Part shown: one piece after another, positions 59,631 through 64,000 of the stretch | How the letters are laid out: every line of letters starts with the position of its first letter | Position numbering within the stretch: position 1 is the first letter of the stretch | Assembly: GCA_033032175.1 (NCBI GenBank) | Contig: CM065311.1 | Location: 3,899,190 to 3,963,189, forward strand | Source of the DNA: Saturnia japonica | Taxonomy: Eukaryota; Arthropoda; Insecta; Lepidoptera; Saturniidae | Direction: 5' to 3' | DNA length: 64,000 nucleotides | Made by a program: the position numbers and the translations under genes | Notes under the pieces: model-generated | The model's input: only the letters and a program-made list of their open reading frames with translations | Database searches by the model: none | Told to the model about the DNA's origin: nothing

Positions 59631-60229
59631 AATAATATCTATATACTATTTAGAACAGCAATTTCATCGTAGGCGACACGCCTGTAAAACAACTCATAAA
59701 AGTTCAATCTCTTATCTGCAGGAAGTGTAGACGCCCGGCGCCAGAGCATAGCGGATTACAGTCTAATCTTATAACCATAATGTCAACTATATACCATATC
59801 CTAGACTCTTACAAATCCGTTTGCTGATCTACATACTCTGATTTAATTTTAAGCATTAACTGGACTCCTAGTAACAATGCCCTGTATAAGCTGTAGCATT
59901 TGAGGGGGTTAAAAAAAATACACTGTATCGATATCCGTGAATCACTGGCAAAAAATGAAATAAATCAACAATTTAAGCGTTATAAGACTTATCCTAAGTT
60001 TATACTTGCTGCAAATATAAAACTAAAAATAGTTTGTCGGAATACGGTTTGTGCAAAGGTTGTCGTTACTTCCGTAACGGTTGACAAATGGCCAAAAAAT
60101 GCTTCTGGAGATTAAAGAAAAATCTTATGATGATATTGTTTTTAAATAGTCAGCTGTTTCATGAAGGTTCAATATTTGTTACGTCTATTTTATCTGAATG
60201 TACCTATGAGGTTGTTGCGTCTTTTATGC

Positions 60230-60400
60230 AGCGTGGTGGCTTGTTGTTGCGTACGCTCCACGTGGGCCGCGCGGGGTACGGGCGACGCGGCGCGGCGCGG
60301 CGTGGGTGCATTCCGGCCGTGACGTCACGGCCACCCATCGCGCCCGACATTCACCTCCGTTCGCCCGTGCTGCGCCGCGCCGCGCCGCGCCTTGCCATAC
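60230..60400. promoter_or_regulatory. GC-rich island in patched intron 1 with CRE palindrome
   Basis: An 18-bp perfect palindrome GGCCGTGACGTCACGGCC (60315-60332) has the full CRE TGACGTCA at its centre and overlaps a near-Ci word GGCCACCCA (60329-60337). The island is framed by exact 16-base inverted arms, GCGGCGCGGCGCGGCG at 60287-60302 and its inverse at 60373-60388. Enhancer or alternative-promoter activity is inference. Confidence 0.5.
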
Positions 60401-62149
60401 CCAAACAGTTCTACAGCTCTCTCGCCAGTAATGCCAGTATCTGCCATTATTGTTGCTACGATTATTTATTTACGCTCGGAAGCTAAACAACTGTGATTCG
60501 GTTGTGAGGGGCAGATGGTTCAGCGAACTCGCTTCTCGTATTATAGCGTAATTCAGTACAAGCATATAATCCGATTGAAATAAACACCTTGGAATTCGCT
60601 CAAAACCGATGCTTAATTGCGAAGGAGGGTTCGCGTTTCATTCTGGCAAATAGTTTATTGCTTTGTCATTGATCAACTTTTATGACGACACATTTCAACG
60701 CGTTTGATTCTTTTGTTTTGTAAAAGTCACTTGTGTGGTAAACACTGAAAAAGATGTTTGCCGAACTTTTTTTCGTATCTTAGACTCTTAGAATTTTTTT
60801 TGGTGATTTTTACATTATTTAAAACAGTTAATAAAAATGGGTGATTCTCTCGTTTCGTGCAAAACACATGTTCTTAGAAAAATAAACAAAACTACTTGAT
60901 CCAATAACATCAAATATTTTTATTTTATTTAGGTAGGTAACTTGCATAAGTATATTTGACATACAAAATAAAATACCTAAAAAATAAAGAAAATATGCTT
61001 AAAAATCATTACCAGTACCAGTCACAACAAAAATTCTGGGAATTGTAAATTAATAAAAAATAAGGGTGATATTTTCTTAACTTCTGTTAAAAAAAAATTC
61101 TTTGATTTGCACGGAACAAGAGAATCACCCAAATATTAGTGATAAATTCGTTTGATAATAAAGACAAAAGCCTGAAAAATGATGTACTAAACAACAAACA
61201 CGTTCTTAATTCTACTACAGAAAAGTTTTAAAATTGTGTAATTTTAAATGTAAGTGATAGTGATTTTAATTAAACTTAACTACATACACAATTAAAATAT
61301 CTCAATAAACAATTATTGGTATCCGACCACTATAAATCTTAAACCAAATCAGATTACTAATTTAAATAAATTAGTAATTCAAATACGTAAAGCGTTAATC
61401 AGATTTCGTCTCGGATTTACTTAAATTTGCTTTCAAGTTTATATGTATTAATAATACAATAAAATTGGATGCTGGTAACTACTATTTTTGTCGCACCATG
61501 GAATTTAAGACTAAACTTTCGTTTGCAAAGTGTTTAAATCTGTTTGATGAAGTAATCGCACTCATAATACACTACTTAAATTATGAGTTTCCACTCTTAC
61601 CGCGCCGGAGTCAACAATACATTTAGTGTTAGTGTCGGCACAACTTATATACATATGTATTATATAATTACTAAATAAAATATATGTAGATTATAATACA
61701 AACTTAAAGTCTGGAAGTTGTGACAACTCTAAATTTAATCTTATTATTATACTGAAATAATAATATTTAAAAAAATGGAAGCAAGATAACAAACTTCCCT
61801 ATATTTACGAATAACCTTTAATATTAGCAAAAAAATATTCAGATATATTAACACACTCGTAAAATAGTCAGTGTGTGTAGTACCGAGAAAAGCATTCATG
61901 TTCACTTGCTCATGTTGTCATTCATGTTCAATCTGCGTTTGTTCCATGATTTTATCTAAAATCATTTTGTTTTTGTAATATAATAATACTCTTGAAAGTT
62001 TAAACTGTATTCAGATATTTAAACTTTAAGACAGTTACAATAGTAAGTACATCAAGTACCGATCTGTTTAAAATTAAAATTATCGCACACGTTACATAAT
62101 GACGCAAACAGATACGAAAATAACGTTACTATAAGAATAAGAGCGTGTG

Positions 62150-62330
62150 TACCGCGTATCGCTTAATGGTCGCGTTTAGCATGAGACGACGATTGAGTTA
62201 TTATTATGCAATTAGTAAGCGTTTCACGAGATTCGGCTTGTGTCGGCTCATCTCCGGGAACGTAGAGTGGCGCCACGGGTGCGCTCGCCTGCGGCAGCCG
62301 GACGACGCCTGCCATTAATCACAATCAACT
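62150..62330. promoter_or_regulatory. GC-rich island in patched intron 1
   Basis: A GC-rich block in very AT-rich intron contains TTATGCAATTAGTAA (homeodomain-type) and the palindrome GTGGCGCCAC. It carries no repeat signature I recognise. It is 1.5 kb before exon 2 and is a candidate enhancer. Confidence 0.35.
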
Positions 62331-62424
62331 CAGAAATTATTTAGACATTTAAAGAGTTTGATGTTACAGGTTTCGACAAAGATATCTGTTACTTATTTAT
62401 TGACATAAAGTTAAGAATTAATAA

Positions 62425-62730
62425 CAAGCTGTACCTCACGGCTTCGCCAGTCTTAAATTTATTCGACCAACGTCTGTAGCCGGCCGTTGCCTCGTTGTTT
62501 TCACTTCTCGTAATTGCGTATAGCTTTTCAGATTGTTTGACGTTCAATTTTACTGCTCCCCCCCATAATGTAATTGCATGAAGTTATATAACTTATAAAT
62601 TTTCTCAACCAAAACGCTGTAAAATACAAAAGGAATTTTTCAAATCTGACTGGTCGATCCAGAGATTAGCGCGTTCAAACAAAAAAAGTCTTGACCATTA
62701 TATATGTATTTATAATATTAGTATAGATTT
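62425..62730 (-). repeat. family-D repeat, copy in patched intron 1
   Basis: AAGCTGTACCTCACGGCTTC GCCAG at one edge and TATAATATTAGTATAGATT at the other. It is the uninterrupted counterpart of the copy hosting the pogo element. Confidence 0.6.
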
Positions 62731-62949
62731 AAGGAATTTGATACTACATGTTCCGCAAAATATATCTGTTACGTATTTTTGACATGAGGTTATAATATTA
62801 ATCTAAAATAATATCATGTACATGAATAAACTTCTGTTATTTTCAAAATGTGGACCATTTTATCTAAAAACAAAAGTACTTGTTTATTTAATTAACTCTT
62901 TAAGACGATTTACAATATACATACAGAAGAGATGTAGAGCACAGAGAAG

Positions 62950-63165
62950 TTTTTATGGAGATTTCTCTTTACTTGGGTCAGTCCAACTCGTGGAATACCT
63001 CCACCCTACAGAAAATCGCAGTCAAATAAACCAGTGATGTGTTCCTGCAGTGAGTAAGGTCTCCAGACCACTTTGGGTAGGGCGGTTCCAGGTTGGCATC
63101 GCGCTAGTGATACCTATGTGATACGTATACTTGTTTGCCTTCTTTGTTGAATATAAAAATATATT
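62950..63165 (+). repeat. SINE-like repeat, family B, copy near patched exon 2
   Basis: TACTTGGGTCAGTCCAACTC, ATACCTCCACCCTACAGAAA and the 3' motif TTTGTTGAATATAAAAATAT. It lies 0.7 kb before ptc exon 2. Confidence 0.6.
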
Positions 63166-63544
63166 CTCGCTGTTATCCAATAAACTGTTTAAAAACTCTG
63201 TTAATGATATTTGTACAATCTTAATTGTTATTTAGGGTTGCAGGAAAAATAAAGTCTGAATGGCGTTATTTTAAGTGCTTCATTAAATCTTATTTCGTAT
63301 TTTAATTAAACCGAATCCAAGTAGGTATATTTCCGATGTTATTTTTATTCGGGTACAGATGAATATATGAATTTGACTTACATTAATGAATTTAATTATG
63401 TTAAACATAACAGCTTATAAAGGACGTTATACGTATGTCTTTATTTTGCTATTTTATATAATGTACACTTGTACAAAATACTACTGTGTGTAGAGGTTTA
63501 ATTAACACTTATAACCCATAAACGTATGGTTTTTTGTAGTCATA

Positions 63545-63660
63545 CTTTTTTGGCGCGTTTTGTAGAGGAAGAGAGAATCACGTGACGAAAGTATGACGTG
63601 ATGAAGTTAGCCATCAATGATGATAAATGTAAATTAATATTATTCATTAATTTTTGAATG
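63545..63660 (+). repeat. short repeat shared with 59085-59240
   Basis: Second copy of the GGCGCGTTT...GATGAAGTT repeat, 190 bp before ptc exon 2. Confidence 0.35.
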
Positions 63661-63848
63661 TGTAGAAATAATGTAAAATACAAAAAAGTATTCTAATCAA
63701 ATTATTACCTCAAGAGCTTAACATAAGCAGTTTTTTTTTAATTCCGACAATACACTATATAGATAGTAGGTATTATAAATCCTTTAACGTTTTTGCATAA
63801 ATAATGATTTTAAATTTAATATTAACTAAAAAGATTTAATTGTTACAG

Positions 63849-64000
63849 GGTCACATCGAGGGCGGTCGAACTTCGTTGTGGATTCGGGCGTGGCTGCAGG
63901 AACAGCTGTTTATATTAGGCTGTTTCCTACAAGGAGACGCCGGGAAAGTTTTATTCGTCGCTATCCTTGTACTCTCAACATTCTGCGTCGGCTTAAAGTC
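63849..64000 (+). CDS. ptc: patched (Hedgehog receptor), coding exon 2, cut by window end
   Basis: Residues 52-101 (50 codons plus two bases) continue exon 1 in phase 0 after a pyrimidine-poor acceptor ending TTACAG. The stretch contains GDAGKVLFVAILVLSTFCVG, the first transmembrane segment of Patched, nearly identical between fly and Lepidoptera. The preceding residues (GHIEGGRTSLWIRAWLQEQL) fit the lepidopteran protein and differ from fly, which supports the order. The reading frame is open to the window end. In the full protein, the sterol-sensing domain, two large extracellular loops and the C-terminal tail would follow outside the window. Confidence 0.95.

Larger units (their letters stand above)
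51684..63848 (+). other. ptc: patched intron 1
   Basis: The intron is 12,165 bp, bounded by GTGCGC at the 5' side and TTACAG at the 3' side, phase 0. It contains no convincing coding exon. Contents are SINE copies (about 54010-54170, 55157-55460, 59310-59625, 62950-63165), repeat-family D copies (57700-58345, 62425-62730), a small MITE-like head at 56810-57060, and two GC-rich islands (60230-60400 and 62150-62330) that look like regulatory candidates. Confidence 0.9.

Noticed and set aside
60088..60486. 132-codon frame across the intronic GC island
   Set aside because: The open stretch follows from the stop-poor GC block; the peptide is Arg/Ala/Pro-rich and unrecognisable, and no splice sites link it to patched.

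Overview
The window is nuclear DNA of a butterfly or moth (Lepidoptera). It is AT-rich and crowded with short interspersed repeats, and it carries the 5' end of the Hedgehog-receptor gene patched (ptc). The two coding exons visible read as the lepidopteran form of the Patched N-terminus. The species cannot be fixed from sequence alone.

Layout. About 1-49.3 kb is a gene desert 5' of ptc. I find no host coding gene there. It holds degraded LINE and Tc1 relics, several SINE-like families, MITE-like elements, minisatellite-bearing repeats and one nearly pristine pogo/Tigger-class DNA transposon (27,005-29,654) with an intact 637-codon transposase on the minus strand. Scattered through the desert are small GC-rich islands and six exact copies of the Ci/Gli nonamer GACCACCCA. 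That is far more than base composition predicts and fits Hedgehog feedback on ptc.

49.3-50.7 kb (minus strand): a compact four-exon gene that single-frame ORFs miss. Joined in phase it gives a 191-residue protein with an N-terminal C2CH THAP zinc finger and a basic C-terminal coiled coil. 50.7-51.5 kb: a head-to-head intergenic region of 800 bp between the THAP ATG and the ptc ATG. 51,531-51,683: ptc coding exon 1. 51,684-63,848: a 12.2-kb intron with repeats and two GC-rich, enhancer-like islands. 63,849 to the right edge: ptc coding exon 2, cut by the window end at the first membrane segment.

The strongest observations are the long-range set of perfect Ci/Gli sites, the divergent THAP/ptc pair, and the intact pogo element with its own TATA-less Inr+DPE promoter, a 5'UTR intron, a PHD finger and subterminal repeats. 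I see no clearly new multi-gene system; most of the remaining novelty is regulatory or repeat structure.
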